DNA of 64,000 bases, taken from Tuctoria greenei (taxonomy: Eukaryota > Streptophyta > Magnoliopsida > Poales > Poaceae). Under the pieces are notes generated by a model that was not told where the DNA came from, ran no database searches, and saw only the letters and a program-made list of their open reading frames with translations. The stretch lies in the NCBI GenBank assembly GCA_036927565.1, contig JAYESD010000011.1, positions 96,509,178-96,573,177 on the forward strand, in the 5' to 3' direction. This document shows positions 10,580-21,250 of the stretch, piece by piece (within the stretch, counting starts at the first letter, position 1; the number at the start of each line of letters is the position of its first letter). The position numbers and the translations under genes are program-made.

Positions 10580-11548
10580 CTATTTGTAATTCAGACCTCC
10601 CGATATACGGGTGGTCTGAGCAATGTCGGAACCGATTTGGATGACTTTGATAGGAATGTCAGTGTCACCGCTTGGTTGCACGTGAGGTGTGGAGGTTGAG
10701 CTTCGATGACAAATGCTCGGGAGTTTAAGAGCTTGCTCCTTTCCGGATTCTTCCTCCTGTGTTGTAGCAAGCGCATGGTGTTCTTCCAGAGCAGCCACTC
10801 CGGCGATGCGATCCCCGCGGATCCGGAGAACACCTGCTAGTGTTGGCATCTTCAACACCAAGTAGCCATAATGGGCGGCAACCATGAATTTGTCAAAGGC
10901 TGGCCTGCCCAAGATGGTGTTGAATAGTAAGTTGATATGCGCCACATCGAAGACCAACTTCTCAGTGCGGTAATTCTCTCGAGTCCCGAAGGTCACCGGG
11001 AGAGTAATGGCACCAAGTGGAGTTGCCCCCGGACCTACTCTGGAGAAAGGTAGGGAGGGGCGAAGATCCGAAGGTTGGAGCTGAAGCTTGACGAAAGCTT
11101 CGAAGATTATGAGGTTCAACCCCGAACCTCCGTCCACCATCACATGGTGGAGCTGGATGTTGTTGATGGTCGGAGATACCATCAATTGGAGTTGGCTAGC
11201 TCCGATCATGTTCCGAGGGCAGTCTGAAGCATCGAAAGTGATGGCAGTGTCCATCCACTTCCGGTGCGGCTCCGCCCTGGCAGTGGGAGCTACTGAGGCC
11301 ATGTCTGTCTTGAGTACACGGCGGGAGGTGATGTCCCACGAACCACCAAGGATGGTGTTCATGGTCTTCCGATGTTCGTTGACGGAGACGTCGGAGTCAT
11401 CGTCAATGGAGGTGTAAACAGCTTTCAAGACCTTTTTAGGGTCCTGAAAGCCTAACTCCTCTTCAGTCGGAGCTTCGTCGACTTTCTGTTTTCCTTCCCT
11501 TTTGACGGAAAGGAACTTCTTCCCGGCGCTTGTTGTAGCGCTTGGCAA
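10580..11548 (-). CDS. Retropepsin-like aspartic protease region of element A
   Basis: This is an open frame of 322 codons. The active-site motif is VMVDGGSGLNLI: relatives have Asp-(Gly/Ser)-Gly-Ser, and the Asp is kept. The flap and C-terminal part follow, with ILGRPAFDKF a typical second hallmark. The N-terminal 90 residues continue from gag. It would mature the Gag-Pol polyprotein. A degenerate zinc-knuckle-like stretch (WCLIHKMNSHNLEGY) lies in another frame between gag and this ORF near 11580-11640, so gag and protease are frameshifted apart. Confidence 0.8.
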   Translation of the reverse strand: MPSATTSAGKKFLSVKREGKQKVDEAPTEEELGFQDPKKVLKAVYTSIDDDSDVSVNEHRKTMNTILGGSWDITSRRVLKTDMASVAPTARAEPHRKWMDTAITFDASDCPRNMIGASQLQLMVSPTINNIQLHHVMVDGGSGLNLIIFEAFVKLQLQPSDLRPSLPFSRVGPGATPLGAITLPVTFGTRENYRTEKLVFDVAHINLLFNTILGRPAFDKFMVAAHYGYLVLKMPTLAGVLRIRGDRIAGVAALEEHHALATTQEEESGKEQALKLPSICHRSSTSTPHVQPSGDTDIPIKVIQIGSDIAQTTRISGGLNYK

Positions 11549-11648
11549 GGTTCTGGACCTCTCGGTAGCCTTCCAGGTTGTGGCTATTCATCTTGTGTAT
11601 AAGACACCACATCTTGGAGCTACCTCCGTCTTCAGATGACGACCAAGG

Positions 11649-12623
11649 TCATTTCCTGGGGCGTGGCCCCCGGCCACCCGGAGCTGCGGCAGCAGCGGCT
11701 GTAGGTGTACCGGCCGATGGCTTCTTCTTGCCGTTGGACTTTTTCTTCTTTTTGACACTCCCGGAGGTAGTGGCTTCACCCTTGGAAGACTTTTTGTTGT
11801 CCTCCGGAGGTTGTTGGGAGTGCATTTCACGGCCCTCCGCAGCTTTGGCGCACTTGTCTGCCAAGCTAAAGAGTTCCGTGACGCTGGTGACTTCCTTGGT
11901 CGCCAGCTTCTCCAGCATCTTCTTGTCTCGTACGCCCTGTCTAAATGCCACAATAACAGAAGCGCTTGAGATAGAAGGTATGTTGTTTTGTACCTGGGAG
12001 AACCTATGGATGAAGGATTGCATGGACTCTCCCCCCTTCTGCTTGACAGCAAAATGGTCCAGTTTGGTGCCTTGTCGGGTGTATGAACTCCCAAAGTTGG
12101 CAGTGAACTGCTGGCACAGTTCCGCCCAACTGTTGATGGAGTTGGGCTGAAGGCTCATGAACCAGGACCTGGCGGTCCCAGTCAAGGCCATGGGGAAATA
12201 ATTGGCCATCACGGCATCATTACCTCCAGCTGCAAGAATTGCGGTAGAGTAGATTTGGAGAAACTCAGAGGGATTGACAGTCCCGTCAAATTTCTCCAGA
12301 AGGTGAGGCCGGAACTTCTGCGGCCATCTGACCATGCGTAGGTGCATGGCCAGGGCAGAACAGCCTCCTCCTACTCCCTCGGGAGCAAGACTGTCCCGAG
12401 CCTCTCGCCTTTCGCGAGCGCGCTCGATATGGACGCGTCCATCTTGTTGACGGTAACGGCGATCAAGCTCTACCCAGAGATTGTGTGTTGAAAGCCTGGT
12501 TACCGTATGGGTGCGTCGCGTCCCAGAAGGCAGCGACATTGCCTGTTGAGACGCATCACGCCTCCTGTGTTGTGAAACATGCGGACCAAGTCTACTAGAC
12601 ACGGTCTGATGTTGCGATGGCAC
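11649..12623 (-). CDS. Gag of element A
   Basis: An open frame of 324 codons with a retrotransposon gag domain at residues 110-215: FRPHLLEKFDGTVNPSEFLQ, then a segment with ALTGTARSWFMSL and WAELCQQFTANF. The C-terminal third is Lys- and Ala/Pro-rich. This matches Gag of Tat-like Ty3/gypsy elements, which forms the virus-like particle in the cytoplasm. The ATG at 12623 is the first in frame after the leader. It is the least damaged gene of the element. Confidence 0.85.
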   Translation of the reverse strand: MPSQHQTVSSRLGPHVSQHRRRDASQQAMSLPSGTRRTHTVTRLSTHNLWVELDRRYRQQDGRVHIERARERREARDSLAPEGVGGGCSALAMHLRMVRWPQKFRPHLLEKFDGTVNPSEFLQIYSTAILAAGGNDAVMANYFPMALTGTARSWFMSLQPNSINSWAELCQQFTANFGSSYTRQGTKLDHFAVKQKGGESMQSFIHRFSQVQNNIPSISSASVIVAFRQGVRDKKMLEKLATKEVTSVTELFSLADKCAKAAEGREMHSQQPPEDNKKSSKGEATTSGSVKKKKKSNGKKKPSAGTPTAAAAAAPGGRGPRPRK

Positions 12624-12995
12624 CCGCCCCGAGGGGGAAAACGTTGGTTGATGATGCGATCGGCGACTGCTGCAACCAAGTGTTCCACATCAGCCCTCCA
12701 CTACTCCATTGCACCTGAGATGCTCTTGGAGGCGGTGGACGTTGGAAAAGAGCACGCGCGGCATGGAGCACGTGTCCAGGATTGTTGTTCGCCCATGTCG
12801 TGACCGATGCAGACACCCCATCCCGCTATCCAGCATGATTTGCCGGTGCAGACGGTGGCGGTGGTGGCATGACTCCTGCTGGAGCCACAACAACTACTGG
12901 CTGCTGCATGTTGGAGGGATTGCCTCCAGCAGGTTGCGCAACAAGGTTGCCGTTGGACGATCTAGCAGCAGAGTTCACCATCCTTGAATCTCGGG

Positions 12996-13016
12996 ACCTC
13001 TACCCGGCGCGCCAAC
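12996..13016 (-). other. Primer-binding site of element A
   Basis: Immediately inside the 5' LTR, on the minus strand, the sequence begins TTGGCGCGCCGGGTAGAGGT. TGG followed by a GC-rich tRNA-3'-end complement is the expected primer-binding site. The tRNA cannot be assigned with certainty. Between here and gag (12995-12624) lies the untranslated leader. Confidence 0.65.
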
Positions 13017-13882
13017 TGTCGGAGTCTAGTTCCGGCAATTCTCCTGGTACTACTGTTGGTATCCCGCGGAGTTTGTAGTTTGGTATTGGGCGCGCAGAGA
13101 TTCAGAACACGATGGCAAGTTGACACGAGGATTTACATGGTTCGGGCCGCCTAAGCATAATACCCTACTCCACGGGGTGTGTAGTTGTTGTATTGAGCAT
13201 CTAAGCACTTGTGATTGTGTGCCAGAGCCGAGTTTGGAAGAGGTCTGGAAGAACCGTCCCCTGTGTATCGCTCGACCAGTCCTTTTATAGTACAAGGACT
13301 GGTCGTTACACCGTTAGCCTGGCCCGACATGTGGACCTGAAGGTTACTGATGTTTAATACACGATTAATGATCTTAATTACCCTTAATAGCATGGTAACG
13401 ATCTTGACAGTGCCGTTACTGATATTAAGGGCCCTCCGATCGTGTGTCATTAAGATGGTATTAATAACACTTAATCAGGTCTTGAAGTCCTTAATTGTCC
13501 CTTGAAGGTCCGAGTCGTTGGGGGTCCACCAGTCTTCTTGTTGAAGTTGAATGTCCGGTGGTTGGACACGTGGCAGCTCTGGAGCTTACCGTCTGGGACG
13601 GGTAGGTCCGCTGCAGTTGTACACATGTCGGTACAGGAGCTTCCCTCTGTCGGGGGTTAGGTCTGGAGGTGCCGCACAGGTGTTTGGCCCAGAGCTATTC
13701 CATGTGTGGGATGTAGGTCCGGTTGCAGTATACACGTGGCAGCACCGGGACTAACCATAGAAGGGAGGCAGGTCCGATCCCGTATGACACGTGGGGCCTT
13801 CCAAGGTCTTCAACTCAGACAGGTGAAGTTCTTTTGGTCTTTTTGCAGTCCCAAGAGGTATACGGTACGTAGGTTACCGACA
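13017..13882 (-). mobile_element. 5' LTR of element A (866 bp)
   Basis: It is bounded by TGTCGG at 13017 and CCGACA at 13882, inverted termini of the TG...CA type. The primer-binding site is at its left edge and gag beyond. It shares long phrases with the solo LTR at 44427-45309, for example the segment around taccctactccacggg. On the minus strand a TATA box lies at 13285-13293. The target duplication cannot be checked because the other LTR is outside the window. Confidence 0.88.
13273..13305. promoter_or_regulatory. Hairpin enclosing the TATA box of the A LTR
   Basis: A perfect 12-bp inverted repeat (CGACCAGTCCTT at 13273-13284 and its complement at 13294-13305) has a 9-nt loop. With the adjacent bases this loop contains the minus-strand TATA box (CTATAAAAG). 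The solo LTR has the same structure at 44705-44737 with paired changes. Confidence 0.75.
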
Positions 13883-14880
13883 AGGGTATTGCAACGATTT
13901 CACATTCGTGGCAATAGTATAATATTGCATCGATTTCACAGCCATGACAAATAGTATGGTATTGCAACGATTTAACGTATTGCTACTATTTAACTTATTG
14001 CAATGAATATCATGGTATTGCAACGATTTCACATTTGTGACAATAGTATGATATTGCAACCATTTCACGGCCATGCCGAATAGTAGGATATTGCAACGAT
14101 TTAACGCATTGCGAAGATTTAACGTATTGCAATGAATATCATAATATTGCAACTATTTCAAATTCGTGGCATAGTATGGTATTGCAATGATTTCACATTC
14201 GTGGCAAATAGTATGGTATTGCAACGATTACACATCCGTGGCAAATAGTATGGTACTGCGATGATTTAACGTTTGTGGCAAATAGTATGTTATTGCAACA
14301 ATTTCACATTCGTGGCAAATAGTATGATATTGCAACGGTTACACATCAATGGTAAGGAGTATGGTACTGTGATGATTTAACGTCCGTGGCAAATAGTACT
14401 TACTGTATTACAACAAATTCATATCATGGGAAATAGTATGGTATTGCAAAGATTTCACATCGGTGGTGAATAGTATGGTATTGAAGCAATTTCTTATCGG
14501 TGGCAATAGATTTGTAATGCAATGTTTCTTGATTTGTAGCAATAGGTTTGTAATGCAACATTTCCTGATCTGTGGTAGTATAGTTGTAATGCAACTTATA
14601 ATGATTTGTGGCAATAGAGTTGTAATACAACATTTTCTCATTCGTGGCAATAGTGTTGTAATGGAACGTTTTCTGAGTGGTGGCAATAGCAGTCTAGTGT
14701 AATGTTTTTTGAGTCGTGGCCAAATGTTTATACTGCAACGTTTTGTAATACGTGGCAATAGCTTCCTATTGCAACAATTTATCATTCGTGACAAGAAATT
14801 CGTAATGCCACGTTTTATAATTAGCGGCAGTAGAATCCTAATGCACTAGGTTTGAAAATTAGTGGCAACAGAATTAATTT
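13883..14880. repeat. Left subterminal repeat array of Y
   Basis: About 20 diverged units of roughly 45-48 bp, each with a phrase like attcgtggcaaatagtatgg and tattgcaacgattt. They become less regular beyond 14500. Such arrays bind the TnpA protein in En/Spm-type elements. The array starts exactly at the A LTR boundary. Confidence 0.85.
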
Positions 14881-14989
14881 GTTCGCACATGATACGTATG
14901 TCGAGTTTAACAATAAACATCCATCAATTGATGCAACATGCATAACAACACTCAAGAATTACTAACGCAGCATTTATGCGTGTTTAAAG

Positions 14990-16480
14990 TTTGCCTAAGA
15001 TGACTGGGACTAATTGGAACAGGTGCCTATTGTTGGACCTTTTGTTGAGTCTCCAACATTTCGCGCATTTCAGCCATCATTGATAAATGCATGTCTTGCA
15101 TTTCCGCACCTCTCTGTTCACGATCAGCTGCTATCTGACACTTTTAGTCCTGGATTTGAAGGTTTGACTCTTCATTCTTCTTGTTTATGCAGTCCATCTG
15201 GGTGGTTAAGCTATCATTTTTTCCTTCCTACTCCTGCACTTGGTGATTGAGGCCTACATTTCTATCTTCTAAGTTTAGAACTTGGTCGTTGAGGTGTTCA
15301 GCCATCTGGATACGCATACGTTCACGTTCAGGACCAGTAGGGTTAGCCATATAACCACACCCCCGATCCGGTGATCCTGCACAACCGATTGAGGATCTAT
15401 AACAACGCTGAAAGATGTGGTTTCTCCCCTCATTTGGAATTGGGCCTCCCTACTCAGCTTCCTTGTCGTTCACTCTAGCACGTGCCTGGTTGTATATATG
15501 AAAAGAAAAGTCACAGGTACATTTCAAATATTTATTTAATTGGGGATTGTTTGAAGTATTACTCACATGTACAGCTTGTGCATGTTCGTTTGCCCATTCA
15601 CCATTCTTCAAATGGCTTGCCCCCCACAGTTGTATGTCATCAGGTTCTTCTTTGGTCTCTGGGTCTCGCTACATAAAATACAAGTAAAATTCAACATGTA
15701 TGTATACATATTGATTGTAGCGCAAAGTAAAAGCATGATTTATTTTTCCTACCTTCTCGTAACTAAGTTGGGCATAGGATTTGGAGCCAAGCAAGTGTTT
15801 CATCTTTTCTCTTCTTCGACTTTGAGAATTGGTCATTCATATTGACTGCAATAATTTTAAGAATTATTTCCACGAATGAATATAAATGAAATAGTTTTTG
15901 TATGGTGTGAAGCTATTAAAAAAGTTAGCTGACCTTGAATCGCTCAGACCCAAAATATTCCATTAGGCGCAACCACTTGGGCGACGGTACGTCATAAGGC
16001 TTGTTTTGTATACGTTCTTCATCAGTTGAATAACTCTTATGGTTGGCATGCAAAGTCGAGCGCCACCCCTTGTAGCACTCAATAGCAATTTTCAAAATTT
16101 TTCTTGCGCTCTCCTTTGTCTCCTCCATGTCCGAGAAATTATGTACATTTATAACACGTTGCTGTAAACGTATAAAATGGAGATTGCAAGAAACAATTAC
16201 GTGTATGGGGTGCGACGACACTAACCAGAATCTCGTACTAGTTCTTTGATGTTAGTATCGCCAACCTCTGCCCACTTCCTTGCACCACTGAGGGATGCAT
16301 GTTTTGTTTGTAAACATAACCACATCATCGACAAAGTGCCACTGATTAATATCAACTTGGGATGCATAGCGTCGGGGAGGACACTTAAGTGACCAGCAGC
16401 AGGGCGTGGGCACCGGTGGCGGCCGGAGTGGCCGGCGACATGAGGGCACAGCGTGGAGGCATAAAAAAATCATGCCATCA
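14990..16480 (-). pseudogene. TnpA-type (Ptta/En/Spm family) gene of Y
   Basis: The clearest block is 16150-15930: a segment with CYKGWRSTLH, then PYDVPSPKWLRLMEYFGS, typical of Pfam PF03004 plant transposase. Next come exon-like pieces at 15680-15570 (NGEWANEHAQAVH) and 15800-15770 (KSYAQLSYEKVG). A C-terminal coiled-coil region at 15350-14990 begins MANPTGPERERMRIQMAEHL. Intron-like AT-rich gaps and stops separate them. The product would bind the subterminal repeats and assist TNP2. The 5' limit is uncertain, and the gene is interrupted upstream by a MITE at 16559. Confidence 0.75.
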
Positions 16481-16558
16481 CACAGGCTGATGAACTGTTA
16501 ACTAGGACTAGGAAAGTAGAATCGCAAGGCTAAAACAATTAGTAGAGCCTAGTACATA

Positions 16559-16851
16559 CTCCTCCGTCCCAAATCATCTCTATTCCTAGGATTCAAACAT
16601 CGTCTCAACATAGAATGCAAATGACCAAGATACCCATCATTAATACATTTAAAGGACATAACATAGTCTCTCAAAATGCACCAGATTCAATGCCAAAGGA
16701 GTAAAAAACTAAAACGTTCTGCCAAAACAAATGGCACGGGAGAGAGGCAGGTAGTAATGTGATGTGATATGGGTGGTTGGAAACTACCGATAGAGTTGGA
16801 GTGAGACATTTTTTAAGATCCAAAAGTAATGTTACGCTCGGACAGAGGGAG
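16559..16851. mobile_element. Stowaway-like MITE
   Basis: It starts CTCCTCCGTCCC and ends GGACAGAGGGAG, the standard Stowaway (Tc1/mariner-derived) termini, and is flanked by TA at 16557-16558 and 16852-16853. No coding potential. Confidence 0.85.
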
Positions 16852-16869
16852 TATTTCTTTTTTGTATAT

Positions 16870-17052
16870 CTATACCTGCTGTTGGTTCATGCATTGTAGT
16901 ACCAGGGAATGAAGATCCTCGGGGTTCCGGAACATCATATGCCGCAATATTCTCTGCATACCATGCAATATTCCCTTTGCCTCATCTATGTTTTCGCAAT
17001 GGCTCGACGCGTCCCATCTCGGCTTCACAGGCAGTTTTTTAATTTGACACAC
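16870..17052 (-). CDS. Short open frame of unknown nature
   Basis: A 60-codon frame with DEAKGILHGMQRILRHMMF and NPEDLHSLVLQCMNQQQ looks protein-like and amphipathic. It could be a 5' exon of the TnpA-type gene to its left, since it lies upstream on the same strand across the MITE. I do not recognise the family. Confidence 0.3.
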   Translation of the reverse strand: MCQIKKLPVKPRWDASSHCENIDEAKGILHGMQRILRHMMFRNPEDLHSLVLQCMNQQQV

Positions 17053-17110
17053 AAAGGGTCCAGGGTATGCAATGGCCCACCTGTCATACTTTGTAGGTCC
17101 GTCCCATGGT
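16990..17110. repeat. Dispersed duplicate, second copy at 21510-21620
   Basis: Both places contain cgcaatggct, then acgcgtccc or acacgtccc, then a segment like ttttttaatttgacacacaa, a ggcccagg phrase and catactttgtaggt. The copies are in direct orientation 4.5 kb apart, and the phrase ttgacacgcaaagggcccag occurs again near 17140. Confidence 0.65.
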
Positions 17111-17546
17111 GTTTCAGTTTTTCAAGTCCAGTTTTTAAGTTTGACACGCAAAGGGCCCAGGGTATGCAATGTTCCAATTTTTCAGTTTGCCACACAAAAG
17201 ACCTTGATCATGTTTCATGACGTTATGTGTTTTCTCTTTTTATTGAAAGATCGTCAGATATAGTTGAAAGATCGTCACAAAACACAAGAAAAAGGACAAG
17301 ACACAGCAAAAGTAAAACAACAAAAGAAAACCTAAATCCTCATCCTCCTCCTTAGAGACAACACATCACTGAACTTAGAGCACATTCATTTGGTAACTAA
17401 ATAATTCATTTGTCCAAAAAATAATCAAATCCTTCCTTATGAAGTTTCATTCCTGAGGAACACGATGAACACACCACACATTCATTCATTAACACAATAT
17501 ATGTATCACAAACCCTCGATCATATTTTTCAGTTTGACACGCAAAA
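17111..17546. other. Non-coding, resembles a gene 3' flank
   Basis: Positions 17270-17510 share phrases with the 3' flank of the small minus-strand gene at 29526 (acaaaacacaagaaaaa, then cttagagcacattca). This suggests a deleted copy of that gene. No open frame of interest. Confidence 0.5.
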
Positions 17547-17937
17547 GACCTCGATCATGCATGTCTGATGACGTTAGGCATTTTCTCTTTTTGTTGAAAG
17601 ATCATCATATGTATGTATTTTGAGGCTCGTTGATCATATGTTTGGGGCGTAACATGCATGGACAACTCACATGCATGTGAGAGAGACCTCGATCATGTAT
17701 GATGACATTACACATGTTTTCTCTCTTTCCGTTGAAAGATCGTCATGTTTGAGGCTCATTCATCATGTTTGGGGTGTAGCAAGCTTGAACAAGTAACATG
17801 CACTTGAAAGACCTTGATGTTGTCTGATGACGACATTACATGTTTTCTCTTTTTGTTGAAAGATCGTCATATATAGTTTGAGGCTCGTTGATCATGTTTG
17901 GGGCATAGCATATGCATGACAACTAACATGCATGTAA
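17547..17937. repeat. Tandem repeats of about 125-137 bp
   Basis: Three units each carry gacctcgatcatg, ttttctctttttgttgaaag, atcgtcat, a gaggctcgttgatcatg segment and acatgcatg. Further units occur at 22310-22515 and a partial one near 17200. Purpose unknown; it may be a subterminal or internal array of a transposon. Confidence 0.75.
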
Positions 17938-19143
17938 AAATAATGGCGGTCCTAGGATTTAATTGAAGGGTATGCGCTTTGAAAATATATACAACTTGTT
18001 AATAATTTAATAAAAAATATAAAGTTTATAATTCGATACACAAGTAGTAAATAACATCAGAAATTTGATAATTTTTCATGATTCAGATTGTGCAACCAAT
18101 TTTGTTATCAGCGTGTTAATTGTCCAAATGTTATTCAAATTTTCCATCGCAGCATTAGCTAGAATGTTTTGTCATTTTTTGCTTCTAGAAGGGAATACAA
18201 TAATATTATGTTAGATATATAAACGAAATCCTTGTTGTGTTGAATATGTATCGATCAGAGGAATTCATTTGCGATAGCTACAGGAAGCAAGGATTAAATT
18301 TATTTTCTATCTTGTTTAAGAGAACGCATGAGTATATTCAAATAAGGCACATTAATTGAGAACAAATAATATTACGTGCTTGAGTTTAGAAAATATTTTA
18401 GTTCAAGGGAAAATTAGTGCCTAGCTCCTGGTTCGAAATATATGTCACCGATTAGTTCCAAAATGAACTATCCGGTGACAAATATTTCGAACCAATATGG
18501 AGTATTAATTAAACAGTAAATACTATAGAAACTAAATAAATTTCTTTATGAGTGAATAAAATCTAGAGTCTAGGCAAAGACCTTATCCATTCTATTCTTT
18601 ATTGTTGTAGTTCCTTTCGTTCTTATCCTTGGCTCATCGTCTATCTCTTCTAACGTGTGCTCCATCAAGAACACTTGTTTCCTCAAGTCTGCATAATCAC
18701 TTCGTCTTCAGGATGCACTCACGAGTTCAATCTCCCGTCTCATGCTCATACTCAATCCACGACGTCAAGGGGCCTCTGCCGTTTCCAAGCATGGAGTTTA
18801 TGGCAGGTGAGGATGTAGTGCTCTTTGCATGGTGGCAGTTTTTTCGGCCGAGGATCACGGAGCTGTAGGCAACTCAACACTGCTTATTATTGTTGCGTTG
18901 TCCGTTTGTCCGTGTTAATGCTAATCCTGACTTCCTGGGCTAATGAACACCTGATGAGTTCAGGTTGTGTTCGTGAGTGCGTGCACAAGAGTGGTCTGGT
19001 GCTGATTATTAGTTGCCACATTAGAAGAGCTTATTTGGGTCATGGACAAGGAAAATACTCACGTACAAAGTAAGTTGGTCGGTGTTGCCGTTCGTACGCG
19101 AAAATGCGGCCACGTAGTTGCTCTTGCACGTGTATTCTAATTA
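17938..19143. other. AT-rich non-coding stretch with a small hairpin
   Basis: No recognisable gene. The inverted repeat at 18430-18450 and 18473-18493 is described separately. Positions 18560-19080 look unstructured. Confidence 0.5.
18430..18493. repeat. Small inverted repeat
   Basis: The arms are GGTTCGAAATATATGTCACCG (18430-18450) and its near-complement (18473-18493, two mismatches), with a 22-nt loop. It may be the core of a short MITE. Confidence 0.6.
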
Positions 19144-19973
19144 TGTTAGTGTTTGGCCGAGTCATGTGGTTAGTCCATGATGTACCCTAAACCCAGTGTT
19201 GAGGCCCTGTATGTTCGTACACTAGTGACATGTGAATAAGTGCTCAGTCAATTGCGTTTGGTTTGACGTTGAAGTTGGATTGTATAGGATCATCCATTTC
19301 TTTATGTATTGGATCATTCAAATTAACGTTTGGTTGGATGGACTGGATGATCCAACATTTTGTTTGGTAGGTTGGATGAAACTTGGGTGGATTGACTAAT
19401 ATAAGTTGATAATTTCATAATATTAATTATTTATATACTAATTATCCTATTACTAGCAAATATTAATGTTAATATCATAATTGTAATTATTAATCAATAA
19501 TAAACAAGTTAATTATCACTAATTATATTACTAAGAAGCATAATTAGATAAGGTGGATGGAGTCATCCAACCAAATTTCCTGGACCATCTCTTCCAACAT
19601 ATGCAAGGAATATTCCTCGAACTTGGATGACCCTATTCATCTGACCGTGAAACAAACACATGACTGGACCATCCAATCCAAGTAAATCCAATACAAGACA
19701 AGCAACCAAACACGTATCTTTTTGGCCGCGTCGTGCTCATCCGCATGATGGATCGTATACGCCGAGCGCCAAGTCATTCGCATCGCTGAGCGAATTTCGG
19801 ACATGGAGTTTGTGTGCTCCAAGCCTATAAAAGGTGTTGTACTCATTTTTTGAAATGACAGTATGAGTAATATAAAAGCACTGTTCGTCGCTGGCCTTGT
19901 TACATGTCACCCGAGAGTGTTCTTTGTTTCCTCTGTTATAAGTTAGCTCACTCGTTCATCATTAGTTCTAACA
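19144..19973 (+). mobile_element. Possible copia-type solo LTR holding a MITE
   Basis: It begins TGTTAG and ends CTAACA. It has TATAAAAG at 19826-19833 followed by AT-rich, polyadenylation-like sequence (aatataaaagc). Without the inserted MITE it would be about 370 bp, a normal copia LTR size. No target duplication is visible (AATTA on the left, GTTCG on the right) and no primer-binding site follows. The call is therefore tentative. Confidence 0.35.
19252..19713. mobile_element. Possible hAT-like MITE
   Basis: Ends are similar when inverted: the left reads GCGTTTGGTTTGACG and the right, inverted, reads CGTGTTTGGTTGCTTGTC. Repeated ggatgatcca/ggatcatcca phrases lie near both ends. The centre is strongly AT-rich. 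A target duplication was not identified. Confidence 0.4.
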
Positions 19974-20670
19974 GTTCGTTAGCTTTTTCCATGCATGGGT
20001 CGCTTCACACTTTGAAACGACGTTCATCGATTGTTCGATTGTTGCGTTGTGCTCGTGCGCGCTACAAGATTCAGGGCATTGGCGTACGTGGCAATCATCA
20101 AGGCAGGGTGGCACAATTGCGGGAACTTTGCAGTGCGCTTTTGGCTGTATGGCTTGAAGATTTGGACCGTGAACGTACGTGGCAACCATCTGGGCAGAGT
20201 CACACAGAGACGGTTGTGCAGCCCTGCCGTAGAGAATTTGATTCCCGCACCAAGGGGTTAAAGGCAGGCCCGACTCTTGGCCTAGGCGGGAGGGGCGACC
20301 GCCTTGGGCCAGGACGGGGAGGGGCCCACGATGTCAGCTTTTAAAAAGAAAATAAATAAAACTAATTAGTATTTTCATCAACTGTATGCAATGTACAGTT
20401 ACACGGTCTAGCTTTTTACTTTCGCATTTTTTTGAAATATAATACTACGTCCTAATGTGTTTATTACTTATTAGATATAATAATACTAATGTGTTAATTT
20501 TCCATATGCGATGTTTTTCGATAAAAGGAAGTTTTTCATTAATGCATAGGACACATGTTCATGAACAAAAAAGCCATTTTTCATTAACATAAAAACAACA
20601 CATATATTACAAACAAGAAAAAAAGAAAAACACATAGAAAACAAAATAAAAAACTACTACTAATCCCACT
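19974..20670. other. Non-coding, short direct repeats
   Basis: A 40-bp direct repeat starts with cgtacgtggcaa at 20086 and 20174. Positions 20340-20660 are AT-rich and end in an A-rich block like the 3' flank of the minus-strand gene at 20671. No gene recognised. Confidence 0.45.
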
Positions 20671-21250
20671 TCACTCGGAGGAGAACTTGTCCACCTCCTC
20701 CGCCGCCAGCTCAGCATCCGCCAGCGGCATCTCCGCCTCCGCCGCCGCATCCACCTCCAACACCAGACCAAACTTTTGATCGACAGAGTTCACCAGTTGC
20801 TCGCAAAACACCACCCCAGACTCCTCACAGATCGTCTCATAGAGGAAGTCGAGATGAGCGGCCACAAAGCCTAACCCGAAGACTTTAGCCGGCAGAGTCC
20901 ATGCTGGTGTGGTGGGGAAGGATCCCAAGTCCCAGACGACGATAGGAGCAAGATGTATTGTCAAATACATCACACAACATTGTGTCGACACTCTTGCGCG
21001 AACATCAGCGACGGATAGGTCGTTGGTGACCTCCTTGGGCCGGCCCTCAAGTTTGGCGATGCACTACTCGAAGAGGCGGATAGTCACCCAGCCGGGATGA
21101 GGTGGTGCGGGCGCCGTGGGCGGAGGAGGTGCGGGTGCCGCGGGCGGAGACGGGGACGGAGGAGGTGCAGGCATTGCCTCCAATTCCACCATCATTGGCA
21201 GCGACAGAGACGTATGCGGTTCGGAGGACGTCGATGGTCTGGAGTACTTC
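20671..21250 (-). pseudogene. Unknown protein gene remnant, Pro-rich then acidic
   Basis: On the minus strand a Pro/Ala-rich segment (21210-21090) is followed by CIAKLEGRPKEV and DLSVADVRARV, then a frameshift near 20992. A well-formed segment with HLDFLYETICEESGVVFCEQ and an acidic Ala/Glu tail ends at 20671. At least one TAG interrupts it near 21062. The A-rich 3' flank resembles that of the gene at 29526. GC content and codon use look like a host gene, and I infer a captured host gene. Family not recognised. Confidence 0.5.

Larger units (their letters stand above)
1780..13882 (-). mobile_element. Element A: Tat-like Ty3/gypsy retrotransposon with an antisense gene, 3' end cut by B
   Basis: Minus-strand order is 5' LTR (13882-13017), primer-binding site, gag, protease, RT, RNase H and integrase (to about 7021). 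A gene on the opposite strand (2214-5705) follows, then the element is interrupted at 1779 by element B. The polypurine tract and 3' LTR are not in the window. RT-RNase H-integrase order is that of Ty3/gypsy, and an extra antisense gene between integrase and the 3' LTR is known from Tat-lineage elements of grasses. Several stops and frameshifts make the copy non-autonomous. On its right it abuts CACTA subterminal repeats at 13883, so A inserted into element Y. Confidence 0.9.

Noticed and set aside
11578..12150. A 190-codon plus-strand frame opposite gag of element A
   Set aside because: Shadow of gag; no recognised domain and no promoter signal.
13874..14794. Minus-strand frames with repeated HCN/YNT words in the left Y array
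   Set aside because: Translated tandem repeats; no start context or family.
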